NCBI GenBank assembly: GCA_030248215.1
Contig: JASANG010003924.1
Location: 62,001 to 126,000 of the forward strand
Length of the DNA stretch: 64,000 nucleotides
From: Enoplolaimus lenunculus
Lineage: Eukaryota > Nematoda > Enoplea > Enoplida > Thoracostomopsidae
Direction of reading: 5' to 3'
Shown: positions 9,922 through 24,991 of the stretch, in pieces
Position numbering within the stretch: the stretch's first letter is position 1
Layout of the letters: every line of letters begins with the position of its first letter
Program-made: the position numbers and the translations under genes
The notes under the pieces: model-generated
Seen by the model: only the letters and a program-made list of their open reading frames with translations
Database searches by the model: none
What the model was told of the DNA's origin: nothing

Positions 9922-12453
9922 CTGGATTGATTTCCATTTCATAACAGTTTTACACTGTTCTCGGTCATTTCATAAAAGAATCCTGTGCGCAAAACTTTCA
10001 AAAGGTTTAGTCAAAAGGGTCGTATACTGCACGTTCCTACCCCCAGCAAAAATTCAATTATTAACTTAAGTGTAGTAACACTATTCTCAAATCCATTCAT
10101 TCAACGGATCGCATCCTAATTGCATTTAGTTGATCTGGTGTAATTTTTCTACCACAATCCGAGTATGCACTAGCGCTACGAATTCAACAACACAGTGATT
10201 TTCAGAGTGAAATCGAAATCCATTCTGATGCAAATCTTTACGTGGAGATAAACTAAATTAGCAGCCTGGACATTTCCGCTTTTCGTACAATAATTAACAA
10301 TGCACTCTTGGTTACAATTTTCACAGCATGAACTAACGTAAACAAAGAAACATATAACAAACTGACTAACACAATCACCCGTACTCAAAAACATGACAGT
10401 GGAAATGTTTAAAAAATGTTACGTTTTTGTTATATAACGACAATTACTAAATATATACAAGACAAAGATAAAATACCAATACAACACAGCGGCAAAAACA
10501 CCTGTTCCATTTGAATTTCTGGAATACAGTGCAGTGGCAGGTCTGGCATATCTTGGTGGCAGCGGGCAACCAGAATTACAATTTATCAGAAGCAGAAAAT
10601 GAAATACACATGCCATCGAAAAAAATTCATTTTAACTTTCTTTTTCGGTATTGGTTAACTAACCCTAGTTGGTGAAAGGTATTCACTTTATCTGCTGTAT
10701 TTTAGATTTTCGTAATCCACACCGTTATTGCTATATTGGAAACGAACATTGATCTGTACCGGAAACGGAGATCCGGGTACATCCTGTTACAAAGTGCACT
10801 AGACACATTTCTGTAAAATTTGTTGCAATAATAGAAACGGGTAAACACGTGGTCTGCTTTTCAGATAAGAATATACAAGGGTAATTGCATTTAACGCGCT
10901 CACGCGACGACCCGTGTCAAATGGAGGTTGCGCACTCGCTGTTTTGGCTCAAACAGTGCCAACGGCAATCGTTGAAGGAACTTGCTTTTACAATTTCCTT
11001 CGGAGGGTCCGGCAATTTCGGTAAGTAGTTGAACTTAGCAAAATTTATCTGTTTAGCGCGTTTCCTTTTAGTTTCGTCACAAAATTGAGCAAAGTATTTC
11101 CGAAATTTCGCGTAAAACCAAACAACTTAACAACATATTGCAGATATTGGCTAAAATTAACTAATTAACCATCATTTTTACTACCTAATTTCGCCTCACC
11201 TCCGGCTCCGGCGTTTCTTAACCTCCAGCTCCCGAATTTTTCACCTCCGGTTACATATATATTCTGAGAGCCCCCCTGGCCCGCAGTTTCAAGGGACGCT
11301 AAGTAGAATAGGGTCTACCACCCCGCAAGCCTTCGCATGTTCCAATATTAATGGATTGCATAGTGTGGGGGTGTGCGGCGACCGCCGGCCATCCTGTTTA
11401 CGGTCCCCTGAACTTGCGGAACGTCAGGGGGGCAATAGCTTCCCTGAGAAGCCAATTAAAGAAAATCTTTCTATAGGGGGGTTTTTTGTGGTAGGAAATG
11501 TAAAAAAAGTGCCTATATATGTATCATCAATCTAGTATAAGTCAAGAAATATCTTCGACGAGAAGCATGAAATTGATTTCAATTTTTAAAAAAATTGTTT
11601 TCAATTCTGATGCAAAATTAAACATTGCGTTTGTTATAAAGCAAATTGGCTCCGGTAGTTTTTCACCTCCGGTTGTGCTTTGGGATGCAAAAATTCGCTG
11701 GATTCTTTAAAATTTTATTGAAAAAATATGAGCCCCTCAAAAAATTTTAAATTTGTCATGATTTTATTTTCACTTCATATTGAACAATTGCAAGAAATTC
11801 GTATTGAAAAACTGGTCGGTAATTTACAAATATACGCATAAAAATAACGATATTTTCAGGATTTCCATAGCGAAAACGAGTGCCGATATTTACCGAAAAC
11901 GGATATCCGGTTACACAACATCTCAATTTATACATACTTTTGTTTGATATTGTATTTATAGTAAATTGAAACAAACTGCTTCCGCTGAATTCGGCTCGGA
12001 TATTTTGCCCGTCAAATCTAACGCAAATAATATACTGCATGTAGCAGTAGTAGCAAACCATAAACAAGAACTATAGAAAAAAAAACTTTATTAATATGTG
12101 TACACTATTTAAAAATACCAATAAGAACCTGAAGAACTTGGTACTTGCTTACTTTCGCTCCACAAAATGCCTCTCCCCATATTTTTAAAGTAGCGTAGTA
12201 CGGGTGAGCACTTTATATTTAATAATCAGGAAGGGGTGGAATGCCGCCGCCCCCGGGACCCCTCGCAATTTCAAGTGACCTACGCAGAATGGACCCCTCA
12301 TACCAACTAGGACAGTTTAAATTTCTAACGAAGTATGACAGATACTAATGTTGTTAGCACTTTAGTATGAGAACCGCTCATTACGTATGAATATATTGAC
12401 TTTTACCATTTAGCAAATTATCGGTAGTGTTGGTTGGGGGAGTAAACAAGTAC

Positions 12454-12637
12454 GGCCCATGTATAGAACAAGGCCGGAACAGTAGTATAAGCATATTCCT
12501 AAGCCTAAGCCTAAGCCTAAACCTAAGCGTATGGATGAGCCTATTCCTAAGCCTAAGCAAAAAATTAGTCTAAAGCTTAAACTGACGCGATTATAACCCA
12601 TCCGGAAAACGATCCGGCCCTGTTCTATACATGGGCC
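12454..12637. mobile_element. Telomere-core MITE, copy D (reference copy)
   Basis: Clean termini GGCCCATGTATAGAACAAGG and CCCTGTTCTATACATGGGCC. A perfect 8-bp target duplication ACAAGTAC lies on both sides. The core holds CCTAAGCCTAAGCCTAAG and a second short tract, followed by AAAAAATTAGTCTAAAGCTT. At 184 bp it cannot encode a transposase, so it is non-autonomous. Confidence 0.93.
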
Positions 12638-13364
12638 ACAAGTACTAAACCAAGCAGAATCGCAAATGTAATTACACCAGTTTCCTTTAACAAAATTAAT
12701 TATAGTGTCAGTCAATGGTAATCAACACAAAATGTTCCTTATAACATAAAATGACACAACCTCCTACTTGGCACATGTTTTCCACACCAAAGAATATTTT
12801 CTGGCATAGCTTTACGTATGTTTTAATTGGGAAGATTGAACTTAAATGGACAAACCAGACATCGTTTTAAAGCATTTATAAATTGTTCTGTTGCTTGCTG
12901 TATTGACTGTTAGCTTACAAATTGCCAGTAGTACCAAGTTAACACTGCGACAAAACATTGAATGTAACACAAAAAAATGAATTAAACCCACACCTGTGGA
13001 TTATAGTTGTCGTGTTAACCAGTAATCACGGGTGTGCTGGTTGCGGGTCTGCCGAACAAATGCAGAGTAGTCCGCATGCAATTTGAGAAAGTCAACAAAA
13101 TAAGAAATCTTGCTAATGTAAATAATTTTTCTAAATGGTCAAAATGCCAGGGCCGATTTAAGTCTTAGTCCAGCTCTGCTGGTTCTAATCACTTTTACTG
13201 AAACCGGAAACGGAAATAATAATTGATGAATACTCAACATCAGTATAATAAGCAATTACGATAACGTTAAGGAAAAATAATGGCCAATAATATTGACATA
13301 GAAAACACACCGGAAACAGCATAGAATTAACGACCACAAAAATGCATAATACATTATACGGCAC

Positions 13365-16300
13365 TTATCGTTTGTCATGTCTATGGCAACTGTTGTATAC
13401 TGTAAAGATAGAGCATAATTCATCAATAAGAGTTTCGTGTCGATACGCTATTCGCACATCAGGAACGTTTGTCCGAGTAATGTCATTTCCGCACACACCA
13501 GGTAATTCGTAATCAGGACCAAGCCAATGGCGTTTAACCTATAAACAACGGATATTCTTATTTTACAAAATTAAGATGAAAGATCTGGCGATAGCCAATA
13601 ACTTTTCTTTAAAGAAACTGTTTAACCACTATAGATTTTGACATTAAGGAACCGTCAGGATATGGAGGATTATCAGATGTATAGTTGCTAATCGCCAAAA
13701 ATGTCCGTATTTTAGGTACTGATGATGTTGGATAATCAATGCATACTTTTGCTGCCATGTTCAAATATGCAATTTACCAGGACCTAAACAAAAATAGTAT
13801 AAATAACGGAAGCTGAATGTGATTAAAATAACAAAAACGAATAACGCATATTTTAGTATAAACGCTTAAAAGATATTTTTTGCCAAAGGTATGCATACAT
13901 ATATTCCCCAGATTTCCAAAAACTCACAAAAAATAGCTAATGCAACAATCTTTTTAACATTTTACATGAATGTTCCTATTTTTGTTTCAAATCAAACTAT
14001 TGCAACATTTAAAAATGTACAAATACAATACGTACCTCGTGTTTAAAACCACTCTGCAAAACACTATTGCGAGCAATTTCGCACATATCGCAACTGCTGA
14101 GTTTAAATACTTGCGCCGCAATGCTGTATTCTTCCATAAGAGCTTCCTAAAAACAAGTAACGTCTACGAAAAAGCCACGGTTAATTACTGTAACCAAAAA
14201 ATATGAGGCGAAACTTTAATGTTATATTACAGCAAATTTGAAGGTTCTTGCGTGTATTCCGATAATATGTAACAATTGCTTTTAGAAACAATTTTCATGT
14301 TCTGTTATAACTGCAATACGTAATAGATTGCGCACCTTTGTAAAATGAAATTGTAGTGGATCATCAGTTGAAAGAGACACGTTTAGTCCTTTTGCATGAA
14401 ATTCAGGCAACGGACTGCGACCGTAATTTAGAAACAGGCTGTTGTTAGACAATGGTGACATTGCTATACCAATTTGACACAAGTAGAATAAATATTGAAG
14501 AACAGGAACCTGGAAGAGCGAACAAACCACATGAAATGTATGGTGATATCAGATTGCAAACCAGAAACACTAATGAACAATATACAATTCTAATTTAAGC
14601 AGTACCATTATAGAGCCCGTCATGAAGATTTTGCTGCTAATGCGGTGGGGCTCGAACCCACGACGCACGGATTACTGGTCCGCTGCTTTACCTATGAGCT
14701 ACGCTGCCATGCAAACTTTTCGCTACAATGGCCTTATATATCGTAAGTTTGGCAGTACAAGAAGCATATTATGAATACGCCGTGATACCGCATGAGCTGG
14801 AGAATGTTTTTCAACGCCATCATCAGCTATCCCTCTCATGGAATTAAAATTTGTAATGCACAAGAAAACTCGTATACAAACACTACAGCTGAACGTGAAC
14901 ATACTACATTCAGAAAATAACCGCCTGCAAAGATAGCATGAGCAAGCCGGCGATGTATAGGACCTCAATGCAGTAGCAGCAGCAGCCTTAAGCGCTTATG
15001 TAAAATAACATGCAGTCACGGAAAGAATTAAACGCGCAGTAATGATGTGGAGGATTCATATTCGCGTCAGAATTATCCTTGCTCCCGGCCATCCAGCGGT
15101 TATAACCATGTTTAAAAACTATTGAAAATTTAATACTACGCAACCGCGGTTGCGATAGTGGTTATGATCACAGTTATCTTGAACAGTTTAAATCCTGTCT
15201 GCGAGTAATTGTGATCTAAGAAACGAGAAATCGCGTTCAAAGCAGCGGTTTGAAACGCGGTTACAATTTCATTTAATTTCATACGTGACTGTATGCGTCC
15301 AAGTTTGATTGATTAGAAGAAATAAACACTATTATTCTTACTTTTCGCAACATTAATCCGTGAGCAATACTTTCAGCACACATAAAACCGACAATCAAAT
15401 GGTTTACAGCTCCAGCTTCACCGCAATGAGGTCGTAATTTGATAACATCGAGTCCGCGTTCACTGAAAAATATGTAATCATAGTCACGTTAATGTTTCTT
15501 CTAACACGATTTTGTCTAAACACTGATTATAGTGCATTTTTTCTCATGCCACTTTCGTATCACGCCAGCTACACTTAATTCAAAAGCAGAAACCCTTGGA
15601 CCACTACGTCAGGAAAATTATTTCTTGTTTCCGACTACAACCGCAAAGAATGGTGCTACAGAAACAGTTTTTAAAACTATTGTATTTGAGTTACTTACGC
15701 AGCTTAACTACAGTCATCAACAGAGTTACGTGTGCTGTAATAGCGACTTCGTTCACTGAGTTTGTGAAAGCTATTTTATATAAGTATGTGTCGATTAACC
15801 AGCATCAGTAACAATCGGTAGTTTTTCTGAGTATCGGTATCGGTATCGGCACTACAAAAATGCTGATTGTTTACCGATAATTTTTGCACATAAACAGTCA
15901 GTTAAAATACTATCAATTTGGCGCTTATCAAAGTGTCTGATCACAGAAAGTGTTATCTCTCTTGCGTTTCTGTTTGAAAAAACAATCGTTTATGATGGTG
16001 TGGGTTTAATTTTTTGCATAATGATGTAATGTGGTATCCTTCACGACCTGCTTCGCTTATGGAATGCAACCGCGATTGCACTTAAATCTGTCCGTGGCTG
16101 AAAATAACAGGCTTAGATACACAGTAATTTCGTTGGTTTACTTACCGTCTAAATTGATTCAAGACAGAAAGATTTGCGTACAAATAATAAATATAGTACG
16201 TATAGCTAGGATTTTCTGGATCTGTCCATTCTGCTGGAGTTGGTGATGTGGCGTCAAATTGAACAACTTCTTGTTTGCTTTCGTCATCAACCGAGTCTAT

Positions 16301-19300
16301 CCCAGCAACCTTTAAGAAGTAACAAGTAGATGCTAGACATCACGACCGTCGTGTCAAACAGCACTTGGTGTCCTACAACCGCTGTCACGTGTTGTAGTGC
16401 TAATGCACTACTGAATTTTAAAATTTAGCACAAAATTTACCCACATACAACGTATTTAAATGATGTCAAACGCTTAACTGTAACTCAAATTTCCAGCAGG
16501 AACTATTACTTTATCGAAACCGGAAACGGAGCGAGGCCTGAATTTTTAGCCACAACATAAACAAGGATTCAAATTGATTTTTCCCGCCGAATTACAATTT
16601 ACAGCCGCGAAAACTAAACAAAAATTAATGCATAGATCAATATTGTGCCCTTCGATATAATAAAGTGTTACCAAACTGTATCATACTTTTTCAGTCCAAA
16701 ATCTAGCATGTACAAGCAACTTGCACTGCAAGCACATTCTGCTTCAGTGGAAATTTTTCAAACGTTGACTTTTAGTTTTTAATTTTTGCGAAAAGTAACT
16801 GGTCGCAAAACCGTTCAAATTCAATGCCAAAACATGATTCACTTTCTTACAGAAATTCAGGTGAAAATTAACACCAATTTCGATGAATTTGGTCAAAGTC
16901 AAAAACACTCCGTTCAGAAACTAAATTCGAGATGATTGACTTAAATACAAACTTTTCACCGTTCAAATTTAATGCCAGAGCAAAAGAAATTCGTGTTGAA
17001 ATTATCAACATTTTCCAATAAATTTAATCAATAAACTCTGTTTAGCAACGAAATTCGAGTTAATACATTTGAATACACTTTTTTCAAAATCATGTACATA
17101 AATTTCTTCAACAGTAACACCATCAGTAACCAAGGAAGCAGAATATACTAGACTTAACAGCAACGATTAATTTCTAAATTGGGCATACAGGTTACACCTG
17201 GAAAGGATCTAAAGGGGCTCTAATTTTAAGCACTAACTACAGACATCTGGCGAATTGAACTACCCAAAATTAAAAACACATGCTTAGAATAACTACTGCG
17301 CAAACACTAACACCGTAACGCTTACGTGTTGCAAAAATGAATGCAATTCTGGATGGCTTGCAGGATCGTTAGTAACTTCAAACAGCGGAATGAACACATT
17401 ATCTAGCAACTGTTGAAAATTCTCAACCAAATTGTTTGATTTGTATACGTCACTGCAAAAAAACGTTTGCGTTTACATTATGTGCAAAAAGGAAACTTCT
17501 CTTTAAGGTCATGTTCAAAGTGAAAACTTTTGCGCAAAATGTTCGTAAATATATTCTCTAAGTAAAATACTGTCATCCTGCTATAAAAATAGAATCGAAT
17601 TATCTGCGCACTGGCAGGACCGTAGCAAGGATTTTGGAACGGGAGTTACGTTCTATAAAATTTCAAAAGAAAGTTTCATTTTTGTTACAACTGAAAAGTT
17701 CTTGAATTGACTCTTACCCCCCCCCCGTACCAACTCATAATGAAAATGTATGTACCTAGCTCATACTGTGAACTGTAAAAAAATATCATCTACACGCGAG
17801 TCAGAGCCCAGTAGTTACTAACCACGAACGACGGAATGTAGAAAAATACCAGAATCTGCTGTCGGCTTGCTACCGGAACTGAAGCTAGGTAGCATACTCG
17901 TAACAATTATGGTGAGCTTTTAATAATTTTTTGCAGTTACCTAAACTTATTGCAATCTACAGGTATTAACAAAACATACTTACTATAGGCGCGGTATCTG
18001 AATAAGCCAAGTAACGTTTTTAGAGTAAACACGATTTTTAACAGCCCATTTCGCCAAATTGTCCCATTCATCGCGACTTCTGCCATATATTGATAGTCGA
18101 AGTTCTGCATGTTGATATTTAGACTCTTCTAAATCACTCATAACTTCCTGTAACAGTCAGTCGTTAGGATAATGAATCTTCACAAATAAATAATTTCAAC
18201 ACAATAAACGCCCCTCTGGTGTAAACTATAAAATCTTACGTTTTTTATTTTCGGAGAAAAATAGCTTTACAACGCAAATATTTATTGCAGAATCAGAATT
18301 AATCATTGCAGTTAAATGTTGTCACGAAAACGGCACAAAATTCGCACTAAAACTGATCAAATGCATTCTATTTCGAGGTCAATAAACATAAGACTAACCT
18401 TTAATAGCTCCGCAAAGAAATATCCTCCAATAAAGTTATCTGTTTTGATAAATATCTCTCGCAAAACGCTCGCGCCGATAGGATTGTATTTTGTATTAAA
18501 TTTGTCGAAACGATGAAACGTGTTGCGATCCTAAAAACCAATCATAATTAAAGCAATGAATCACACGTACATTATTAAAAAAATGCAACGCTCTTCTATT
18601 ATATTTTTAACCGTATCAATCTTGCTTTAGTAATAAAAACAAAGCCATCTTCTTTAACACGTTCACGACTTATTTTTCCGCCGGTAGGCAGCGCTACCAT
18701 ATGTTTGAATTGCACTTCTAAACAGCTGTTCATTAGAAAAACAATGATTTTGTGAACACTATGTCTTAAAATTGCTTAAAGATTTTTTCAAGTTATTCGT
18801 TGCCCACTTGTGGAAACATTGTTGCGCAAAAAGTGGCAAAACATTTTTCAAAAATTTTAAGTAGTTGTCTTAGAAAACGTTTTGCGACAATATTTATTAA
18901 CTTCTTCAACTAACTTGCCATTGCATTTCACTTATAATAAGATATAAATGTTATTGTTATGTGTAGTCTCTTATGTACTATGAAGTTTGACAAGTTAAAA
19001 TTTTGCAGCCAGTAGTAACACAGATCAGTATTAGCCAACAGCGAATCTTTCCAAATCATAGCGCAATAATATAGATTTGAAGTCTATTAATAATAATAAA
19101 TTGTGTAATCCAAGGTTGTATCTCGACCTTTACTTGCAGTGCTGACACAAATTTTGGCAAACCTTTCAAATAATGTCGTGTTTTACAATCATTTGAAAAT
19201 GTAGATGAATCATACAAGATAAAGTGCAAAACTATTAAAAGGAATATTCTATTTTAAAAATCATCATACCGCGTGTACATCAAGCATATCAACAGAAAGA

Positions 19301-22300
19301 TCGTACGCTGTTACGTTCAAGTTTTCAAATACCTAAAACAGTTCAAAATTAACATCAACTTTTAAAATTCAGGAATGTGAATGAATGTGTGCACTTAAGC
19401 TTGCATTTGAATAATGTTCCGTATATTTTTCAAGATATAACGGTGTGTGCAGTATGCTCAAACTCTGTTGCAACTGCAACAAACTGCGAACCACTCACTA
19501 CAATCAGGATATACTGCGCTGTAACAAACTGAACGACATCGACAAAATGCAAACTATGACGAAATTTTCAAAGTATTACACTCAACATTTTATATACCTC
19601 TTTCATCGTCAGTATCTTGTTTTCCTTCTTCACTACAGGCATGTCTGTCAGGGTCTTCATTTGCTTTTTAATAAACCGCAACAAGTGTTTTTGATTCATT
19701 GACGAGGCTGCATGAATATGAGTATCTACCTGAAATTATGCTCAAACACAACACGTGTCGTGTTGCAAGACAAATAAGACAGCAGCAATTAAACAATTAG
19801 CATTATGCAAAATCACAAACATTTAAGCCGTGACCAGATACAATTAAATCATGCAAAATTTGGCAACGTTATACCGTTTAGAGCTTTCGTACGTACATTA
19901 GAAAAAGACATTACATTTACATCATAATAATCAATACGATAATGATTCAGCCCAACGATAGAATTTACCTTGCGAATATTGTAGAAGTCTCTGTGTGGAA
20001 TACATTTCTGCTCGGCCAACTCACGGAGTTCATTCAGCAAAACGTGAAGCTGGTATTTCGAATATAAATAACTCAAGCGTCGATAGCAATACGATTTCCT
20101 GCAAACCATACTGTGAACATACTAAATCATACTATGAACATAATCAAAATAGTTGATACGTTTGCGTCCACTATTCAAATAAATATATCTTATCGAATGA
20201 GCTATAGCTCAAGCAAAAAACAATCGTGACACTGAAAACTCAAACACAAAGTAAAACACAAGAAGTCTAATATATGTAAATACTATGACGATATACTCAA
20301 TGTTATCCGGCGAGCTGTAACAGGCTTATGTATCCGTCCCTTCCTCACAAAGCCCACCATTCACCGACAGAAATAACACAGGCTATAAAATTTCTTGCGA
20401 AATCTGAAAAATTCCCACTCAAACCAGACAACCCAGCAGTAAAAGCAGACTCTGACTCACAATGGTCCATTCGAAATGAGATTAGTCAAAAATCCCATGT
20501 CAGTAAGAAATTCTTCCCGACTCGGAGTAGGAAACGCAGTTGTTCCATCAGGCTTCACTACATTCACAACACCGTCAATGGTTTGCAATGTCATACCACA
20601 CGACGGCTGATAAACAATGTCAAATGGATCACCGTTTTCCGACGGCGGATGATAGCTTAGTTGAGAATGAGCTTAAACAAAATTGTAAATTTTACATTGC
20701 TTCGACGTGTTATAACGTTACACCGAACATTCCAAATCTTTGCGTATATAATACAGAAGACATCGGAATTACAAGGGTTGCCTCCACTCAGGCATGTACA
20801 CTCGAGAGTAAACCGCACGAAATTTTTCACTTAGATTAAAAAATTTCTTTCAAAAACTGAAACTATTCTCAGAATAGTCTAGCAAGATTCACAGTTTTAA
20901 CCATCAGAAGCGTTCCGCAAAGGAAATCCGCCCCCAACCCCCGAAATGCTTCCATTTGCCTGATTTTCAAAGAAAATACAAAGCTATAAACTTGTGGGAC
21001 CACCAAAGTTAATGATTATACCCATGTTTCGAAACAGCTCCTTTACCAAAAGCTGTGTCGTGTAATGCGCACTCATTAGAAGTATCAAACATTTAGTCAA
21101 ACTAACAACTACGTTAGTGCAACGTTAGAATGCAGAACCACACGATGTTTTGATTAATGGTAACACAGTTACACCCAGTCCATTTCAAGGTCACTGCACG
21201 CGTTATACCTTGATCCATTTCATTATTATTTTTCAACGCGGCAAATTCCTTTGCTTGCAACAAAAGTTCTATAAACGATTTAGAATTCGACATAAAAGAA
21301 TTTCGACCGAACAGCAATATTTACACTGCTTTTCTTATACTCCATATATAGAGTCTTTTAATAGCTGTCAATTTTGACCTTATTGCATAGCTCTATTAGA
21401 ATGACAATGTAATTTTCAAGTTGAAGCACAAATCTAACGGTTGTATAATTCGATGTTCACCTTAGTTTGCTGCACCCGACTTGTGGAAATTGAAACGACA
21501 TTTTTCTAATTTGATTTCGCAAAAAAGTTGCAGAGAGAAAAGAATTTGATGAATTTTTACATTTTCTTCTGCTATACCAACTGGTTGAAAAACTTGTATT
21601 CACCAAAGATGCAAAGTGGGCGCAAAAAGTACGTAATATGGTTTTGATTCTTTCAAAACCTTGTTTCTTGAACCCTAAACAGCAACACTGATATATTTTT
21701 AAAACCTATAAAAAACTCACCGGACGGATCTTGCTTTCGTTGTGGAGTCGGTATATTGTCCGGATAATCGCCTGTGAGAAACTTCACAGTTGTCACTGGG
21801 AAAAACTGACTCGTTACATTCATATACTTTTGTCTAATAAGTAACGCTTTGACAAGAAATTCAGAAGCCTTTCGAACATCTTCTAGTGGCACCTGAAAAT
21901 TTAGTTTAAACACAGTCATAATAAAAACCTGCTTATAACTCTGAATGTTCCTACCAGATAAAAACGATTTTGTGGCTCTTGTACACTTCCCCAGCAAGCT
22001 TACCCCTAAACATAAGTTTAAGCAAACGCCAAAGTTCAGGTATAAGCCAAGATCTACGTTTTTTCAAAATCACAAAATTTATAAAGCTTTGGGAAACCGT
22101 GTAAAATAACCGATTTTGCATTTAGTCCTGAATCAATTTCCTCCAAACCTTAGCATAAATCATAGCGAAAGCCAAATATCCGATGCCGTAAATCTAAGCC
22201 CATATATAATTCTTAGCCTATTAAACTTATACTTAAATCTACGCTAAAATTTAAGTCTAACCTTCAGTCAGTGATGTCAAAATATCATAAACTTACGAAA

Positions 22301-24918
22301 ACTGCAGGGAGCAAGTGTACCTGAACCATATTTCAAACTTACTCCAGAAGCAATTTCACCCGAAATCGCAAGCCGCTGATAGTCAACACCGGCTGCGTCT
22401 GGATGAATCTCAAGCGCTGCAACAGCAGTGCTTCCTCCGGTCGTAGACGCGTGTCCTTGTGCGTCTGCCAATTTTTCTATGCCACTGTTGGTTGCTGGTG
22501 TGCCGTTCGGCAGTGTTAGAGACGGCCCTCCACTTCCGGTTTCATCGCAATTAGTAGCGATATGTAACGTCTCACACTGTACAAATCGCAACGGACCACC
22601 CAACAACGGTTCCGCAGGTAATACAGTACTTGGCAGTACTCGAACGCCCGTGTGCTCACATGCACTCGGAGGTTTTCCAGCTTCTGATGATGGTACGGCA
22701 TTAGCAACGTCCAACGCACCTTTCGGAAGTGATCGAGGAAACAAGGCCGGAGATAGACTAGCGGCAGATGCATCCGGTGGATTGGTGGTCGAAGGAGATG
22801 TTACTGGATGAAACGTGTCGGCCCTTCGACGTCTGAAACAGTATAGATAGACTTATTTTTGATCTAGATTAACCACTAAGAAGCTTTATGCCGTTATAAA
22901 ATGGCAAGAATGTACGGAATAAAACTGAAGCTAATTAAGCTTGTAACGTAATGCAATATATACATAAAATAATCAGCGGTAATTATCGCACCCAAGACGG
23001 ATATAAAATTTTTTAACACTTTTCAAAATTGTTAGCGCTGCAACCAGTAAAACGCTGTATTTGGGTTAATTTTAATTTAAATTTGGTAAAGAACACACGA
23101 TTGCAGTCTTAGAAGATATATCATTTACACAAATACATTAAGGATTTGTTGCTTCGTCAGACAGTTTCAAAACAACACAAAAAAGCGAGTCGAATCCACC
23201 TGAAACCTTATGTAATCCCCGAGATAAAGACCCTGGCTTTAAAAAACTCATGCATGCAAGCAATGGTAAGAGGATTTGAAAATTGAAATTACAGGTATAT
23301 ACGATGCTAAATTCATTTGCACAACGTTTGGCCAGTTTTATTCACATTTTACTTTCCCAGCGCCAGTATGTTTACACCAAAATCTTACTGAATACATATT
23401 GATTTACTTAAATACCTTACAGTGGCAGCACAGATTTTTAATAGAAACCCAAAGTTTTCACACTTGACTACATTGCTGAACTAGTAATGTGCATTCTCAG
23501 AAACCTAAAACCTAGCAATACGTTCGCTGCATTGCATACTGATTTTCATGGCATGTGTAAGTTTAACCACATAAGTATGTAGATCACCAAATAAAAAGCA
23601 GAAAAAGTCAAGGGAATAATAGGTTCAAGAAGTCATGTATTATGGTACTAAAACAACGTTGTTAACGCTTTCTATTGGTTTAAGTAGGAATAACGTTTTT
23701 GCGCACTCAATCTTACCCTCCAGTTCGCGTCGGTGATGTTTGCAAGAACATACTAAAACACCAACAATGTATTGCTGTACTGTTAGCACTGCAGAGTGCA
23801 ATTAATCAGAATTGCGATTCTGATTAGAATTCCGATTCAAAACGAGTTCCGATTTCGATTTCGATTCCGATTGCACAGTCAATCGGATTCGGAATTTGCA
23901 CATTTTAATTTTAGACCTACTTGTTGTGATATGTTGTATAAAAATTCAGCATCATTTATCTATTCAATTGCTTTCGGTAAGTTAACTTATCAATAATTGA
24001 TTGTGGTTTAGCTTTACAGAGCCAAAAAAGATTGCTAATTTGTTCATGCTACATTTTTGAAAATTATTTCCAGCCAGCCAACAGACACCCTAAATCAATA
24101 TTATACTTGTTAATACAAATTATCCGTATAGTCACAAATTTTGTAGTTTCGATTCCGATTCCGGTATAAATTTGCTGTTCCGATTCCGAGTCCAGTATAA
24201 TCCAGTTCCGCTTTGTACCCTGGTTAGCAGGGTACGTTGTAGTGTATTTATACTGTAAATGTATAATTGCTGGAAAATATGTATTCTGGTTATCATTTAT
24301 GCGATGAGGAATCAGGCACCTTAAATGCAATCCAGACCCATAGTACTCTTAATAATGAATAGTGAGGTTGTAACCTTAACTCATCTTTGAAGTTATCACA
24401 AATATGCACTCTTTAATTTCCAGTTTACACCCGCACACTGTCGCTTTGAACCAACACAGACTAATGTCAATCAACTCGGTAGCACATATACGTATATACC
24501 CGTTTGAGTGTCAATATTTAACAATAAACCCCGGTAAATTGTAATTCCGGTTGCACCCTGCCCCCACACGCTTAATGTCTCTCAACGCCAAGCCTCGGAC
24601 CCCGCAATTTTCAGCGAAACTACTAATGCGATTGATTCGAGTACTTACTTTGAAATTTGACGCTGAATTGCTTTTTTGTCTTCTTCTCGCTCAAGTGGCA
24701 CTTCGCTGATTTCATACGGTTCCGACAGTTGCGGACCTGCTTGTTTGAGCTCGCTCCAGTCGCCATCCCATGAATTTGATTCACCGTCTACGTTACCGCT
24801 TCCGTCAGAAGGAGCACATCTGCGTAACTGATTGCTATTCCGCGTTGATGCTAAACTGGAATCTGTTGTGTCCATCATAATTCCTTGTGTTGCTTAAAAA
24901 CAATATTATATATATACG

Positions 24919-24991
<73 letters not shown>

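Larger units (their letters stand above)
9372..13364. other. Region between the CYTH-like gene and AMP deaminase
   Basis: No supported gene. It holds a hAT-like MITE (9539-9921), a telomere-core MITE (12454-12637), short CCGGATATCC/CCGGTTAC-type repeat ends near 10740-10790 and 11870-11930, and GC-richer patches at 11270-11450 and 12235-12300. The two patches share a CCGCAGTTTCAAGGGACGC-like sequence and so look like related repeat pieces. Confidence 0.55.

Noticed and set aside
10176-10394. Minus-strand frame containing RMDFDF, reminiscent of the RMDFGF of the CYTH-like last exon
   Set aside because: Similarity is limited to a few codons; neighbouring landmarks are absent, so it is not a duplicated exon I can support.
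10921-11020. Plus-strand ATG followed by 33 open codons and a good GTAAGT donor
   Set aside because: No phase-matching downstream exon, no recognisable protein family, and it sits among repeats; probably chance.
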